Below, in pieces: positions 32,618 through 44,675 of a DNA stretch of 64,000 bases. The position numbers and the translations under genes are program-made. Within the stretch, counting starts at the first letter, position 1; every line of letters begins with the position of its first letter. The stretch comes from Cycas panzhihuaensis. Taxonomy: Eukaryota > Cycadophyta. The stretch lies in assembly GCA_023213395.1 (NCBI GenBank), contig CM041465.1, positions 45,577,741-45,641,740 on the forward strand, in the 5' to 3' direction. The notes beneath the pieces were generated by a model that was given only the letters and a program-made list of their open reading frames with translations, did not search any database and had not been told where the DNA came from.

Positions 32618-34200
32618 GATTGCAAGTGTGTACTGCTAAAAAATGCATCACATATCAACCTATATGTCCTATCTTCTCAAATTTAGGACCTCCTTTATAC
32701 AGATCAAATGAGCACCTAAGAATCAAAAAATTCATCTCAAAGGCATATAAGATAGACCACATAGTCACACAAAATTTTCAACAAGATAATAGTAACCATA
32801 TCCTTGACTTTAGGTTCTCCTTCTACCTCCTAGTCCTTTATAGGACCCAAAATATACAAATTAAATATATTTCCTTAAAATAGTTTACAATAGCCTTTAA
32901 GGGTTTAAAAATGCTTACTCTAGGATCAATAAATACGTAGAAAGATGATGTAGGAAGGACAAAGGATTATTTTGTTTAGTTACCATGCAGGGATCTAATA
33001 CAAAGACTTAATTTTACACTAAAATTTCTCTATAAAAATATAATCAAAATATATCAAATCATATATCAAAATAGTAGGCCCTAAGTTAGGATTCTAATGG
33101 TTTAGATAGTTCAAAAAATAGACTTCTAAAACTCAAGGTATTAAGTAAAATGCATAGGTACCCCTTTATAAAAAATAAAAAATAAAAGTTTAAGATTTAG
33201 CACCCTTTGCTACTTAGCTACTGGTCATATATACTCCTCATGTGACTAGGGGTTAAATTACATAAAGCTCCTAGACTTCATCTAAAACTTTAATTTAATT
33301 AAATTTTTCTAAAACATTAAAAAAATATTTACCCTAATGTCAAATATTTACCATTGCGCATACAAATTTCTAGTTAAATAGGAGTGAATCAGATTGATTA
33401 ATCACATTGATGGCATCTTCAATTCATAAAAAAAATTAAAGTTACTTAATATATGAAATAGGTGACGAATATTTATTATAAGCAATTAAAAATTTTCAAC
33501 CATAATTTAAAATATCAAATGATGTATAGAAAATATATACTTTAAACAACCAATCATAAAATATAAATGAGTTTGTGTATAGTTCAAGTGTGGCTGCTAA
33601 CTTCTCTCCTCAGTTGTGACCTTGCATATCATTCTCTACATATCCATGAATGGTATTGAAGAGATTATAGATATAGGGTGACGCTTCATAATAAGCAATA
33701 AATTTTAATTGACAAATTAGCAATAGGCTTTATAGAGTTACCTCCTCATACTTAGGTACATACAGTCATAGATAGGATATAATTGTAGTGCATCACAAAT
33801 GAACACTATACCATGAGGTGACATAAATAGAATAATTCCTTCTCACCATGAATGGAACAATGGGAAACAACTAGGGTACAATTATGAACCACAAATAGGA
33901 ATAGAAACGGACCTAGTATATATGTTATGACCATAACTAGCAATGGATAATAGACTCAACCAAGAGATGTACAGATAATAAATAGACTTCCAATAGCTTT
34001 GAATGAAAATAGAGCACTATACAATCTCCATAACACCACAAACTATAAATGAAATCATAAATAAATAGGACATATCGATAATGGAACATCAATAAGGTAC
34101 CAACGAAGTGAATGAACAACGGGCCAATAAAAAAATGGTTTTACAAAGCAAATTGGATAACCTATAAACCAAATGTTTCCAACAAACCTTTACCTTTTCT
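32618..34200 (-). other. E7 leader, non-coding
   Basis: No gene on the element strand. An 87-codon frame on the opposite strand (32620-32883) parallels the one in E6. Confidence 0.6.
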
Positions 34201-34209
34201 CTAAAACCA

Positions 34210-34489
34210 TGTTGAAAAGATAAAACTAATAGAAATAATATTTGCATAAATAAAAATTATTAAACACCAAGATTATAATAGTACTTGTAAGGTACCTAAA
34301 CTTTGATTAACACCATCCAAACATTATTACATCAAGTTAAGTTCATATGATACATTAGGTATGCATTTATAATATACAACATGACTATGCATGGGATCCT
34401 TCATAAAATATTGATATCATAGTAAAATAATTACATAAATATGTATTATTTGTTATGCCTCATAAAGCGTGAACTAAATTATTCTAATA
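34210..34489 (-). repeat. LTR shared by E7 and E8 (280 bases)
   Basis: Starts tgttgaaaag and ends ttctaata (from ccaaca). It aligns over its full length with 37080-37359. Confidence 0.88.
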
Positions 34490-34695
34490 CTTCCCCTTAA
34501 TGGATATTTGGGTCATTTGAATTTGCAATGCCTTGTCCTTGGAAATGTCTTGAAGATGATGTTTTTAACTTGATCTTTGTCTTCAATCCTATAGTGATGT
34601 CTCTATTATAGTAGCTCTAGTAAGTAATAATCCTTAAACTTAAAATTCTTCACACTAGTGTGCAAATCTTGATTCCTCATCATAGTTAGTCCAAT

Positions 34696-35466
34696 TTATT
34701 TTTGATGTAGATCTTGTAAGTAACCATCTTCACAAATACTAGTAACATCTTCAAATTTTGGATCAAACATGTCTTCAAACACATATTCAAATACAACTTT
34801 ATCTTTAATAAGAGTTTTAGGTATATTAATTGCTTGATCAAATTCATTAGTAGATTCTTTACATCCAGTAATAGTAATAAATTCATCACTCTCAACATCT
34901 TCAATAGTAGTAGTAGTCTCAATAATACATTCAACCATAGTCTCTTTATGTTCAGTAGTAGTTTCATTAATCCTCATACTTTCTTTATTAATGTCTTGAT
35001 ATATCTTTTCACTAACATTAATAGTACTCTCTTTAATAGTTTTACCTATATCATAATCACCAATAATCATGTTTGGCATTTCAACAATTTGTTATACCTC
35101 TTTAGGAGTCTATTCAAATATGTCCTTTAAAACATTTTAAGCTTTCTTAGTAGTACTAGCATGATGAACTTTATAAATGACAAAATGATATATTAAAGCA
35201 AGATCAACCTTATCTAATATAGCAAGAATTATGATAATTGATTCTTTGTCTTTCTTCTTAAATTTTTCCCTCTCTTCTTCATCATTAGGAATATTATATC
35301 CATCAGTAATAATTTTCCATAAACCTCTAACTATAAATAGACATCTCATTCTAATTGTCCAACAAAATAAGTTTGCTCCATTACACTTAGGTCTTGAAAG
35401 AAACATATCTCTAAAGAAATATTCATTTGTCTTATGCACGAATATAACTATGCCATTCTCCTCCAT
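34696..35466 (-). pseudogene. E8 gag-like protein with tail
   Basis: The first open part (35466 to 35137) reads MEENGIVIF, TIRMRCLFIVRGLWKI and YNIPNDEEER, the DUF4219-like domain; the Trp of KEAW is a stop. After the conserved TAA (near 35095) the second part (35079 to 34696) is open for 127 codons, starting MPNMIIGDYDIGKTI. It is acidic (ETTTTIEDVESDEFITI), followed by a FDPKFEDVTSICEDG segment. Among E6-E8 this is the best preserved tail. Confidence 0.75.
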
Positions 35467-37079
35467 GATTGTAAGTGTGTACTACTCAAAAATGCATCAC
35501 ATATCAAACTATATATCTTATTTTCTTAAATTTAGGACCTCCTTTATATAGATCAAATGAGTAATTAATAATCCAAAATTTCATCTCAAAGGCATACAAG
35601 ATAGGCCACATAGTCACACAAATATGTTAGTAAGATAATAGTAACCCTATCCTTGACTTTAGGACCTCCTTTTGCATCCTAGTCCTTTGTAGGATCTAAA
35701 ATATACAAGTTACAATAAATTTCCTTAAAATAGTTTACATTAGCCTTATAAGGTTCAAAAATAGTTGCTCTAGTATCAATAAATAGGTAGAAAGATGATG
35801 TAGGGAGGGAAAAGGAAAATTTTGTTTGATTACCATATAGGGATCTAGTATAAAGACTTCACTTTACACTAAAATTTCTCCATAAAAATAGCATCAAAAT
35901 ATATCAAATTATATATCAAAATAATAGGCTCTGAGATAGGATTCCAAGGGTTTAGACAATTCAAAAAATAGACTCTTAAAACTTAATATATTAAGGAAAA
36001 TGAATATACCCCTTTATGAAAAATAAAAAATAAAAGTTTAAGATTTAGCAACCTTTGCTACTTAACTGTTAGTCATATGTACTCCTCATGTGACCAGGGG
36101 CTAAACCACGTAAAGCTCCTAGTCTTCATCTAAAATTTTAATTTAATTAAATTTTTCTGAAACATTGAAAAAAAAATTGCCCTAATGTCAAATATTTACC
36201 ATTGCACACATGGATTTCTGGTTAAATAGGCATGACTAGATTGATGAATCTAATTGATGGCATCTTCAATTCATAAATAAATAAATATGACTTAATATAT
36301 GAAATAGAAGATGAATATTTATCATGAGCAATTAAAAATTTTCAATCGTAATTTAAAATATCAAATAGAGAGTAGAAAATATATTCTTTGATCAACTAAA
36401 CATAAAATATGAATGGGTCTTTGTATAGTTCAATGTGACTACTAACTTTTCTCCTCTTCTATGACCCTACATAACAATCTCTATATATCCATAAATGATA
36501 TTGAAGAGATTATAATCTTAATCAAAGAAGCATAGATATAGGGTTATGCTTGACAATAAGCTATAAATTTTAATTGGAAAATTGGCAACAGGCTCTACGA
36601 AGTTGCCTTCTCATACTTAGGTATGTACAGTCAAAGATAAGATAAAAAACATAGTGCATCAAAAATAAACACCATATCATGAGCCACTACAAATAAAACA
36701 ATTCCTTCTCACCATGAATGGAATAATGAACAACAACTAGGGTACAACCATGAACCATAAATAGGAACAAAAATGGACCTAGTGTATATGTTATGGCCAC
36801 AGCTACCAAGGGATAATAGGCTTAACTAAGAGATGCACATACAATAAATAGACTTCCAATATCTTTGAATAAAAATGGATCATTAAACAATCTCCATACC
36901 ACCATGAACCATAAATGAAATCACAAGCAAACTAGACATATTAGCAATGGAACACTAATAGGGAACCAATGAAGTGAACAAACAATGGGCCAAAAAAAAT
37001 AGAGTTGCACAAAGCAAATTGGATAACCTACAAACCAAATCTTTCCAATAAACCTCACTTTAACTTTACTCTAGTACCA
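35467..37079 (-). other. E8 leader, non-coding
   Basis: AT-rich, aligned with the E6 and E7 leaders. No gene is seen. Confidence 0.6.
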
Positions 37080-37359
37080 TATTGAAAAAATAAAACTAAC
37101 AAAAATAATATTTGCATAAATGAAAAATATCAAACACCAAGATTATAACAGTATCCTTAAGGTACCTAAACTTTAATTAACACCATCCAAACATTGTTAT
37201 ATCAAGTTAAGTTCATATGATACATTAGGTATGTATTTATAATACACAACATGACTATATGTGGGATCCTCTATAAAATACAGACATCATAACAAAATAA
37301 TTACACAAATCTGCATTACTTATTGTGCCTCGTGAAGCATGAACTAAGCTATTCCAACA
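37080..37359 (-). repeat. E8 5' LTR (280 bases), right end of the array
   Basis: Starts tattgaaaaa and ends ccaaca. Directly after it, Y gag sequence begins in mid-gene (atgaattggttg, as at 41211). Confidence 0.9.
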
Positions 37360-38180
37360 ATGAATTGGTTGCAGCCCAAAAAATAATCAAAGATCAAGAT
37401 ATAATGTTGATAAAGGTATAAAAAGGGAAGCCTAAGAAGATGTAATCTCTTATCTTAAAGCAAGGAGAAGAGTTGAGAAATCTAAGGAGTTAATCAGATG
37501 TTTTAAAGGGCATTATTTATTTCGTAGAAAACACAACAACATATAGAGAACATACCATTTCATAAGCAACTCTTTAGTTAGTGCAAGATTGTAGACCACC
37601 CTCACATACTTATAATCTCATATACCTAAAAAGAATAATTGAACTAAGGATAAGATCTTTAAGAACTACCTTTTCTATTGTTGATAAATCTTAAGATTCC
37701 TTATTGAACATATGGGAGATTAGTGATGAGAAGAACTATAACTTATTAGTGGAGATGTTTTGGGAGGAGGTTTCCATGGTCCTAAGGATGGAAAGACAAA
37801 TATTTTATTTAGGAATATACACTTGAGAGCTCTTAGGTTACCATGGATAGATGGAATTAAAATGCATGAAAATCTAATAGATCATGGTAAGAAGGAGGAC
37901 AAAGTACCCTTGAGATTGAGACAAAATCTAGGTAGTGGAGATCAAGCTTCACACTTCATTGAGGCTTGATGAAAGACGAGGAGTAACAATGTATGTATAT
38001 CTTTAATGAACAAAAAATTCTTTATAACTAGGTATACAATAAACAATAAATATGGGATAATATGGAGAAGGCAGTAAAGAATATATTTAAGGTTTTATTA
38101 ATAGCTTTTGACTTAAAAGATCCCTACTAATTGGAGATATATTCCTTAGCTGTGACTTGAGTATATGAGTTAACTCTTGC
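37360..38180 (+). pseudogene. Y gag-like gene, copy 1 (3' part)
   Basis: This segment is a direct repeat of 41206-42010. In pieces it encodes a charged, coiled-coil-like protein. An open piece at 37760-37969 aligns with 41640-41830 (KDGKxNILFxNxHLRxLRL). I do not recognise the family with certainty. The position upstream of a Gypsy integrase end suggests a Gypsy gag. The left end is cut by the E6-E8 array. The pol genes that should follow are deleted; only the integrase end at 38430-38620 remains. Confidence 0.5.
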
Positions 38181-38429
38181 CACATGTTAATCTTTGACCA
38201 TGCTTACTAACACAAGGACCAACTTAAGCAAAACCATGTCACATCTATACTAATGCTTCTAGTATAACTTTGGGAACAATTTGGGTATTAAGAAAAGAGC
38301 TCAAGGAGCATTCCATTTATTATACAAGTGAGAGTCTTCATAGTATTAAATGTATTTACACAACCATAGAAAAAGAATTTAACAAAAGGAGATTAAGGCA
38401 AGAGGCTGGTCCTCATTGTTTAATTTATA

Positions 38430-38620
38430 ATATGATGATTTTCTAGTCAAATTCTGGAGTAGATGGTTGGGACCATACAAAATCATCCAAGTGTTTGAGA
38501 ATGGAGTGGTAAAGCTAAAATGTATTGAAAATTCAACACAACAATTATTTGATAATGGATATTGATGAAAGTTGTATCATAAGCGAATGCTTAAGAATGA
38601 TTTCACCAATAGTTTGCAGT
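38430..38620 (+). pseudogene. Y Gypsy integrase C-terminal remnant
   Basis: Translation gives LVKFWSRWLGPYKIIQVF, then ENGVVKL, and after a stop a KRMLKNDF segment. The 'SRW-GP-K' motif followed by a 'G-V-KL' strand is the usual end of Gypsy (Tat/Athila-like) integrases, before the polypurine tract and LTR. Clade assignment is tentative. Confidence 0.55.
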
Positions 38621-39280
38621 AATAATCTGACTTGCAACTTATATAGTTACCTTCTTTATTAACTAGGTAGTTTAAGCTCATATTAAACAAAATGAAAAAG
38701 AAAAAATATAAAGAAAAAGAAAAAAATAATTTAGGTATAGAGTGTGTAGAGGAAAATTCCTTAGTAGTTAAAATGAGTGTCATTTTTAGTTTTACTCTTG
38801 GTAGAGTAGGACAAGAACATGATAGTTTACCCATAGGTGTACCTAAAAGTAATTGTTAATAAAATTGGGTTGCATGATAAAAATTATATTACATAAATAC
38901 ATTATTATTCTCTCTACTGAAACTGTGAAATTCTCTCTTTCATAACATAAAAAGATATTATGCAAGGTTACCTTCTCCTATAGAAGAGGGTAGCTTGTGT
39001 GACATATGTAAGTCATATATAAAAGCAATAATCAAGATAGAGTAAATCAACAACCACCACTTAAGATAAATTTAGATTATAAACAATAATTGAAAGGGTC
39101 CCTCTAAATAATTAAATGAACTTATTGAGTTAAAATCAAGACTTTAGCTTTTAATGGAAAGATAAAGTTGATTTTAGATAAAGACTTTAGCTAGTTGTTC
39201 TTAGCACTAGCCATAACATACATGGATAATAAAAGCATTGTTGATGAGTTGGCATACTAATTTGACACTCGAAGGTGAAC
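38621..39280 (+). other. Y 3' non-coding region
   Basis: Between the integrase end and the polypurine tract, AT-rich. It includes a purine-rich aaagaaaaagaaaa stretch near 38710. No gene is seen. Confidence 0.5.
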
Positions 39281-39292
39281 TTTAATAGGGGG
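39279..39292 (+). other. Y polypurine tract
   Basis: Purine run taatagggggaggt before ttggtattctc, the presumed LTR start. Confidence 0.55.
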
Positions 39293-40080
39293 AGGTTGGT
39301 ATTCTCATCATGAGTTCACATGGCACCTTGATTATGAGAAGATTGAGGAAGAAAGGTGATTAAATGATTTTGAGGTGGTTACCCTCTTAAATTAAGGAGG
39401 GGAAGTTATGAATTTTGAATGACAACTTAGTAGGAGAAGGAGAGAAGGCAAGTTACCAAGTTGAATACAAGATCCATATAAGGGAAACATAACAATGAAG
39501 GAAGTAAGAATTAATGTCAGAAGGTAATAATATAAGTATGTGATAACACAAGTAACATAGAGGAAAGTCAAATGTAAACACAAAGGATAAAGAATGAGAT
39601 CACAAAGCACATAATGTAAAAGCAATAGCATGAATACAAACCTAACAACATAAGGGTAGTGACCTAGAGAAAAGTTGAATAAACTAATATGAAGGTGATT
39701 GTTACATAATCCTCTAGGGCATAACACATAAGTAACTAGTCACATGATTATGGTGGTAGGGGTTAAGGATAATCATCAATATGTATGTATAAGTTGTATA
39801 CCTCTACCAATGGGATCAAAGGTTGCATGGCCCACCAATAGGATGTTAAGAGTTAATGACCACTTTTCTCTTTTTAAGGCCTCACATTTATAAAGTAAGG
39901 ATTCATGAGATCATTTCCTCTTGTAGAGATTATACTTACTTGCATCTTCTTTGGTGTCCATCGAGCACTCTTGCGATCTAAATATAATTCATGCTACCAT
40001 ATTAATAAAATATCCATTTTGTGCTCTCTTGTTATCAATTCAGTGTGTTATTTATGAGGCAAATCAAAGAAATGACATTG
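39293..40080 (+). repeat. Y LTR shared by two Y copies (approximate)
   Basis: Lies between integrase end/polypurine tract (left) and leader/gag (right), so it serves as 3' LTR of copy 1 and 5' LTR of copy 2. It contains a TATA-like atttataaagt at about 39888 and an aataaaat poly(A) signal at about 40003. No second LTR is visible to fix the ends. The right border is a guess. Confidence 0.4.
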
Positions 40081-40849
40081 TAACAACAAGAATAGAGAAT
40101 ATAATACAAAGCACATAACAAATAATGTATATTATATAGTTAGCAGGGTAACATAGAGCAAGTTAGGGCAGTTGAAGAGAAGCCAAATGAAGAAGAGTTT
40201 CATATAAGAGAAAGGAAAATAAAGATGGTTCAAAAGACGTTGAAATTAGGCCAAGAGAGTAACATGTAGACTTAGCCAAATAAGAAAATGGAGGTGAGTA
40301 AATTTAATCAACCAAAGGGGTCTTAATAGAAATTTTAAAAATAGGGGTAGAGTATAAGAAGAGAAAATTATAGGACACCTCAATTATATAGAACAAGGTA
40401 ACTATCTTAGGGATAACATGTATTTCAAGGAGAGTCTTCCCATGAGATCAAAAGTAAATTCTCTTAATAATGAGAGAATGAGATTATAGGGGTATAATTG
40501 ATAAAGACCCATTATTGAAGCTTTAGTAAAACAACATGGGATTTGGACCTTATGATACTTAGACATCTATTTTATAATCTAAAGGAAGTGGTTTTGTAAG
40601 AAGCTTTAAATTTAGGAGAGTAAAGGTAAATGAAAAGGCAATTGAATTCACTTCCACATTAATTGGGTAGTATTAGGCATCTTAGAAGAAGATGAAGTTT
40701 TAACAAATAAAGGCGCAATAAAAGAATTTTTGAATTTATTGTTAGTTTTTATTTAAAAATGAAAATTGAAAGGATTTAGTCCATAAGAAGGGTTTCTTGC
40801 ATTTGAGCTTATATAACCCTAAAGAATTTTTGCTTATATTATTTTTAGG
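40081..40849 (+). other. Y leader, non-coding
   Basis: Purine-rich, AT-rich sequence without a gene, presumed leader of Y copy 2. Confidence 0.4.
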
Positions 40850-42288
40850 CATATATTTGTCCATCAACATTCTTCTTATTTGTATGCTCTACATTTGAGA
40901 ATATTGCATTGTTGGAAAGAAGGTAGGAAGGATAACATTCCTTCCCTTATTCAATGAGAGATTTCTAAAAATATTGAAGGATGTGTTACTTTAGAAAACC
41001 CATAAACCATTACCATTTCACATCTAGCATTTATTCAATAGATTGTTAATTTTAGAAAAGAAGATGAAGGCCTTGGAAAAGAAGCAAAATTATTATAAGA
41101 AACCTCATTCAAAGCATTATAAGAAGAAAATGCCAAACATAAAGAGGAAATAATAATAATACAAGAAGAGATGAATAACCTTCATAAACAAATAACAAAA
41201 AAAGAGAATGAATTGGTTGTGGCCCAAAAAATAATTAAAGATCAAGATATAATGCCAACAAAGGTGCAAAAAGGGAAACCCAATAAGATGCAAGCCCTTA
41301 TATTGAAATAGGAAGAAGAGTTTAAGGATCTAAGGAGTTAATCAAATGTATTAAAGGACATTCTTTCTTTTATAGAAAACATAATAGCATATAGTGAACA
41401 TGTCATTTCATAAGCAACTCTTTAGCTAATGGCCTTGATGTAAGATTGTAGACTAGTCCAACATACTTATAATATTATATACCTAGAAAGAACAATTGAA
41501 CTAAGGTTGAGATCTTTGAGAACTACCTTTTCTATTATTTACAAATCTTGGGATTCCTTATTGAACATACGAGAGATTAGTGATGAGGAGGATTATGAAT
41601 TATTAGTAGAGATGTTTTTGGAAGGAGATTTCTCTAGTCCTAAGGATGGAAAGCCAAATATTTTATTTGGGAATGCACACTTGAGACCTCTTAGGTTAGC
41701 ATAGAAAGATAGAATTAGAAGGAATGAAAATCTAGTGGATCATGGTAAGAAGGAGGACTAAGTAACCTTGAGATTAAGAAAAAATCTAGGTAGTGGAGAT
41801 CAAGCCTCACACTTCATTAAGGCTTGATAAAGGATGGGGAGTAATAATGGATGTATATCTTTAATCAATAATAAATTCTTCATAATTGGGTATAATATAA
41901 ACAACAAATATGGGATAATATAGAGGAGGAAGTAAGGAATAGATTTAGGGTCCTATTAATAGCTTTGGACTCAAAAGAGCCCTATCGATTAAAGACATAT
42001 TCCTTAACTTCAACTCAAGTACATTAGTTATCTCATCAATTAAGGAGATTTCACACTTAGTGGATTAGAATGATGTACCAGCTACTTATTTTATATGCAT
42101 TATTTTATCATGATGCTCATAGGTTTGATGTGGATGATGATTGGTTAGGTGAACTAATTCTAGAATAGGAAACTCTGTCTAAACATAAGATTGATCTTTC
42201 TAAGGAATTATAAGAAAGTACTAATTAACAAGGTCTCTAGAAGTAGCATTCATGAGAAACAAAAGGGAAGCAAAAGATCATATAGATA
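40850..42288 (+). pseudogene. Y gag-like gene, copy 2
   Basis: In pieces this gives a Glu/Lys-rich coiled coil (EENAKHKEEIIIIQEEMNNL, KKENELVVAQKIIKDQD). It then gives an open 65-codon part at 41507-41704 (SWDSLLNIREISDEEDYELL, LFGNAHLRPLRL) and a tail up to 42288, where E5 is inserted. Bases 41206-42010 repeat 37360-38180 in the same direction. The product is not identified. It may be a Gypsy Gag with an unusually long coiled coil. Confidence 0.5.
42284..42288. repeat. Left TSD of E5
   Basis: agata, matched by agaca at 53320-53324 (one change). Confidence 0.7.
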
Positions 42289-42552
42289 TATTAAAAAGTA
42301 AAACTATAGAAAATAAGCATTTATAAAGCAGAACAAAATACCTTAGGATCATAATGGTACCCTAAATTATATCAATACCATTGAAACATAGTTACAATAG
42401 ATACTACATATGATACATTAGATTATAGTTATAATATAAGATATGACAATGTATGGGACTTGTCATAAAATATTGACATCATAATAGTATAATTGCATAA
42501 AAATGTGCAATACTATTATACCTAGAGAAGTGTGAACTAGGCTATTCCATCG
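42289..42552 (-). repeat. E5 3' LTR (264 bases)
   Basis: Starts tattaaaaag and ends ccatcg, both mutated relative to tgttg and ccaaca. Partner of 53044-53319. Confidence 0.88.
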
Positions 42553-42789
42553 CTCCCCCTTAATGCCTATTTAGGCCATTTGAATTTGCAATGTCTTGAA
42601 GATGATGCCTTTAACTTGATCTTTGTCTTCAATCTTATAGTGATGCCTTTATTGTAGTAACTCTAAGTGTAAATCTTGATTCTTCATCTTGGTTGGTTTA
42701 ATCTAATTTTGATGTAAGTTATGTAAGTAACCATATTTAAACACAATCTATTTGTCATCAATATCCTATATCAATTCTTGATCAACATA

Positions 42790-43183
42790 TCTAATAATGA
42801 TTTCTTCAACCTTTGGAGCAGAATCTTCATCAATCGTTGAATTTGAGTCAATATTCAAAATAGGAACATTATTTAAATTTGAATCAATAGATAGAAATAA
42901 ATCACTAGACTCATTTTCAATAGAACCATCAGAACCATATTCATTTTCGTTAATAATAGTATCATCTAAATAAACTTATATCAAATCATTACTCTCAACA
43001 TTTTCAATGGTAGTAGTAGTCTCATTAATGCATTCAACCAGTCTCTTTACATTCAATAGAAATTTCATCAATACTCATACTTTCTTTATCAATGCTTTGA
43101 CATTCTTTTTCACCAACATCAATAGTGCTTTCTTCATTCCCTTTATCATAATCATCAATAGTCTTATTTGCCTTTTCAATCAT
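42790..43183 (-). pseudogene. E5 acidic tail region
   Basis: In phase after the stop of the gag-like ORF: QMIEKANKT, then GNEESTIDVGEKECQSIDKE and acidic Thr-rich text, as in E2 and E8, with a frameshift near 43040. It ends in FNNVPILNIDSNS-like text homologous to the DDIPTLSIDSSLNDVPSL part of E2. Confidence 0.6.
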
Positions 43184-43186
43184 TTG

Positions 43187-43606
43187 TTATATCTCTTTAG
43201 GATTTTGTTCAAATACATCTCTTAAAAAATCCCAAGCTTCCTTGGCAGTTCTAGTATGATGAACCTTAAGAATGACAAAATGATATGCTGAAGGAAGACC
43301 AATCTTATCTAATACAATAAGAATCATGATAATTACCTCTTTGTATTTCTTTTCAAGTTCTTTCTTTTCTTCTTCATCTTTAGGAATATCATATCTAATA
43401 GTAATAAATGTCCATAAGCCTTTATCTATGAATAGACGTCTCATTTTAATTATCCAAAAGAAATAATTTCTTCCATTATACATAGGTATTGGAAGATGCA
43501 AATCCCTTACATAATATTCATTCATCTTATAAATGTATATGGCCACGTCATTCTCCTCCATAATTGTAAATGGATCTCCTAACACCACGTCTCTTTTATT
43601 AATCAA
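43187..43606 (-). pseudogene. E5 gag-like ORF (139 codons)
   Basis: An uninterrupted frame. After a short N-terminal extension it reads TIMEENDVAIYIYKMNEYY, then NGRNYFFWIIKMRRLFIDKG, YDIPKDEEEKKELEKK and TAKEAWDFLRDVFEQNPKEI, followed by TAA. The DUF4219-like block and the first UBN2 helix (KEAWDFL) are intact, but UBN2 does not continue. Usual Copia Gags have 250 or more residues and a zinc knuckle; here neither the rest nor a zinc knuckle exists. The TAA is followed by CAA ATG in phase with the tail. The frame may be translatable as it stands, but its element is split by E4, so I call it a pseudogene. Confidence 0.75.
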
Positions 43607-44215
43607 CTAACACACCTATCATTGGTAACTTTCCTATTAATCATGCTCAACAAACTCTCTCATATCTCATGTCCCTCATTTCACTGACTTTATCATCATA
43701 TCATCACCCCTCATATCACCAAATAGTCATATACAAAGAGTACCTGTATAAATTATGTAATGATCTATACCACTCAATGAAGTTTATTTCTCTGTAACTC
43801 ACATATCTCCATCAAAAACTCACCATTCTTTGCCTATTCAATCAATTAGTAAACACCATTGTCTTGACCATTCACCTAAAACATGCCTTCTCTCACCCTC
43901 TAGTCTACTAGTGATCCTTCACTTCTTTAACAAAACATCCCCATGCTTGCCCTTTCTCACCCATCAAAATTTTTTTATATAGATATATACAAAGAGCACA
44001 CAGTTACCTCTCAAGCTCTCTCATACAGTTGCATGTTAGAGAACATTAAAATCATCATATAGTATCCACACATTCTCATGTAAACACATGTTAAAGGGGT
44101 ATACCATTGTTAACATGCCACCTAAAAACACATTACCCAAAGAGTGTTCACCATGCCACATTCATATCTCAAATTACCATTAAATGACAATGAAAATAAT
44201 ATAAAATAAGGCAAC
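43607..44215 (-). other. E5 leader, first segment
   Basis: AT-rich, non-coding, similar in style to the E2 leader (ctctcataca, cacatgtta words). It is interrupted by E4. Confidence 0.6.
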
Positions 44216-44220
44216 TTTAT
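44216..44220. repeat. Left TSD of E4
   Basis: tttat, identical to 51529-51533. Confidence 0.93.
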
Positions 44221-44663
44221 TGTTAGGAGTATTAATGTAACTTTTATGTTAGTCTTAAGTTCTTTTTATGTCACATGTTTAAATTCGTATTTAAGTGATT
44301 CTTATGTTTAACTTTAGAGTTTATTTTAATCTTATGTGGAAGGTGGTTGAAATGTGCAACTGCATTTCAAAGAACCTTTCTTTATATTAATTCTTCTCCT
44401 AAATTCAAGGAGGTGGTTCCAAGAATCTAGGAGGGTTGTCTAAAAGCCTTTTCCAAGGTTGGTTTGGTGTGTAGGCAGTTTTAGTATATGGTATCATATT
44501 TATCACTATTCTTAATAAAAATACAACTTCAGGAGGTGGCTTTTCTTTCCCATAAGGGGTTTTCCACCTATCAATCTGGTGTATATGTGCAATGTCATTT
44601 GTTGCCTATAATTTATTGTTTATGTGATCCTGTGGTGACATTATGCATGTGCCTATTTCTACA
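44221..44663 (+). repeat. E4 5' LTR (443 bases)
   Basis: Starts tgttagg and ends ttctaca. It includes an aataaaa signal at about 44514. Partner of 51086-51528. Confidence 0.96.
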
Positions 44664-44675
44664 TGGTATCAAAGC
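44664..44675 (+). other. E4 primer-binding site (initiator Met tRNA)
   Basis: TGGTATCAAAGC directly after the LTR, one change from the usual site. Confidence 0.9.

Larger units (their letters stand above)
31654..34209 (-). mobile_element. Gag-only LTR element E7 (internal part)
   Basis: Second unit of the array: polypurine tract at 31654-31666, tail and gag-like ORF (about 31690-32617), leader (32618-34200). The primer site next to the LTR at 34210 is worn (element strand TGGTTTTAGAG). Confidence 0.85.
29330..37359 (-). repeat. Head-to-tail array of gag-only LTR elements E6-E7-E8 sharing LTRs
   Basis: The order on the plus strand is: E6 internal part (29330-31384), LTR (31385-31653), E7 internal part (31654-34209), LTR (34210-34489), E8 internal part (34490-37079), LTR (37080-37359). 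The repeat period is about 2.85 kb. Each internal part has the same gag-like ORF, leader and polypurine tract in the same direction. Units are joined by a single LTR with no host DNA between, as expected from unequal recombination between LTRs. The left end of E6 is displaced by H. The right end lies in the gag of Y. Confidence 0.9.
34490..37359 (-). mobile_element. Gag-only LTR element E8 (with its 5' LTR)
   Basis: Third unit of the array: polypurine tract at about 34490-34500, tail and gag-like ORF (34696-35466), leader, and 5' LTR (37080-37359). The worn primer site before the LTR reads TGGTACTAGAG on the element strand. Confidence 0.88.

Noticed and set aside
34686-35130. Leu-rich minus frame (34686-34967) and Ser/Phe/Asn-rich plus frame (34834-35130) over the E8 tail
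   Set aside because: Shadows of the tail ORF. They vanish in the other copies.
37733-42010. Y direct repeats as LTRs of one element
   Set aside because: The repeated segments carry protein-like coiled-coil sequence, lack TG/CA ends and TSDs, and are separated by an integrase end plus polypurine tract. A gag duplication fits better.
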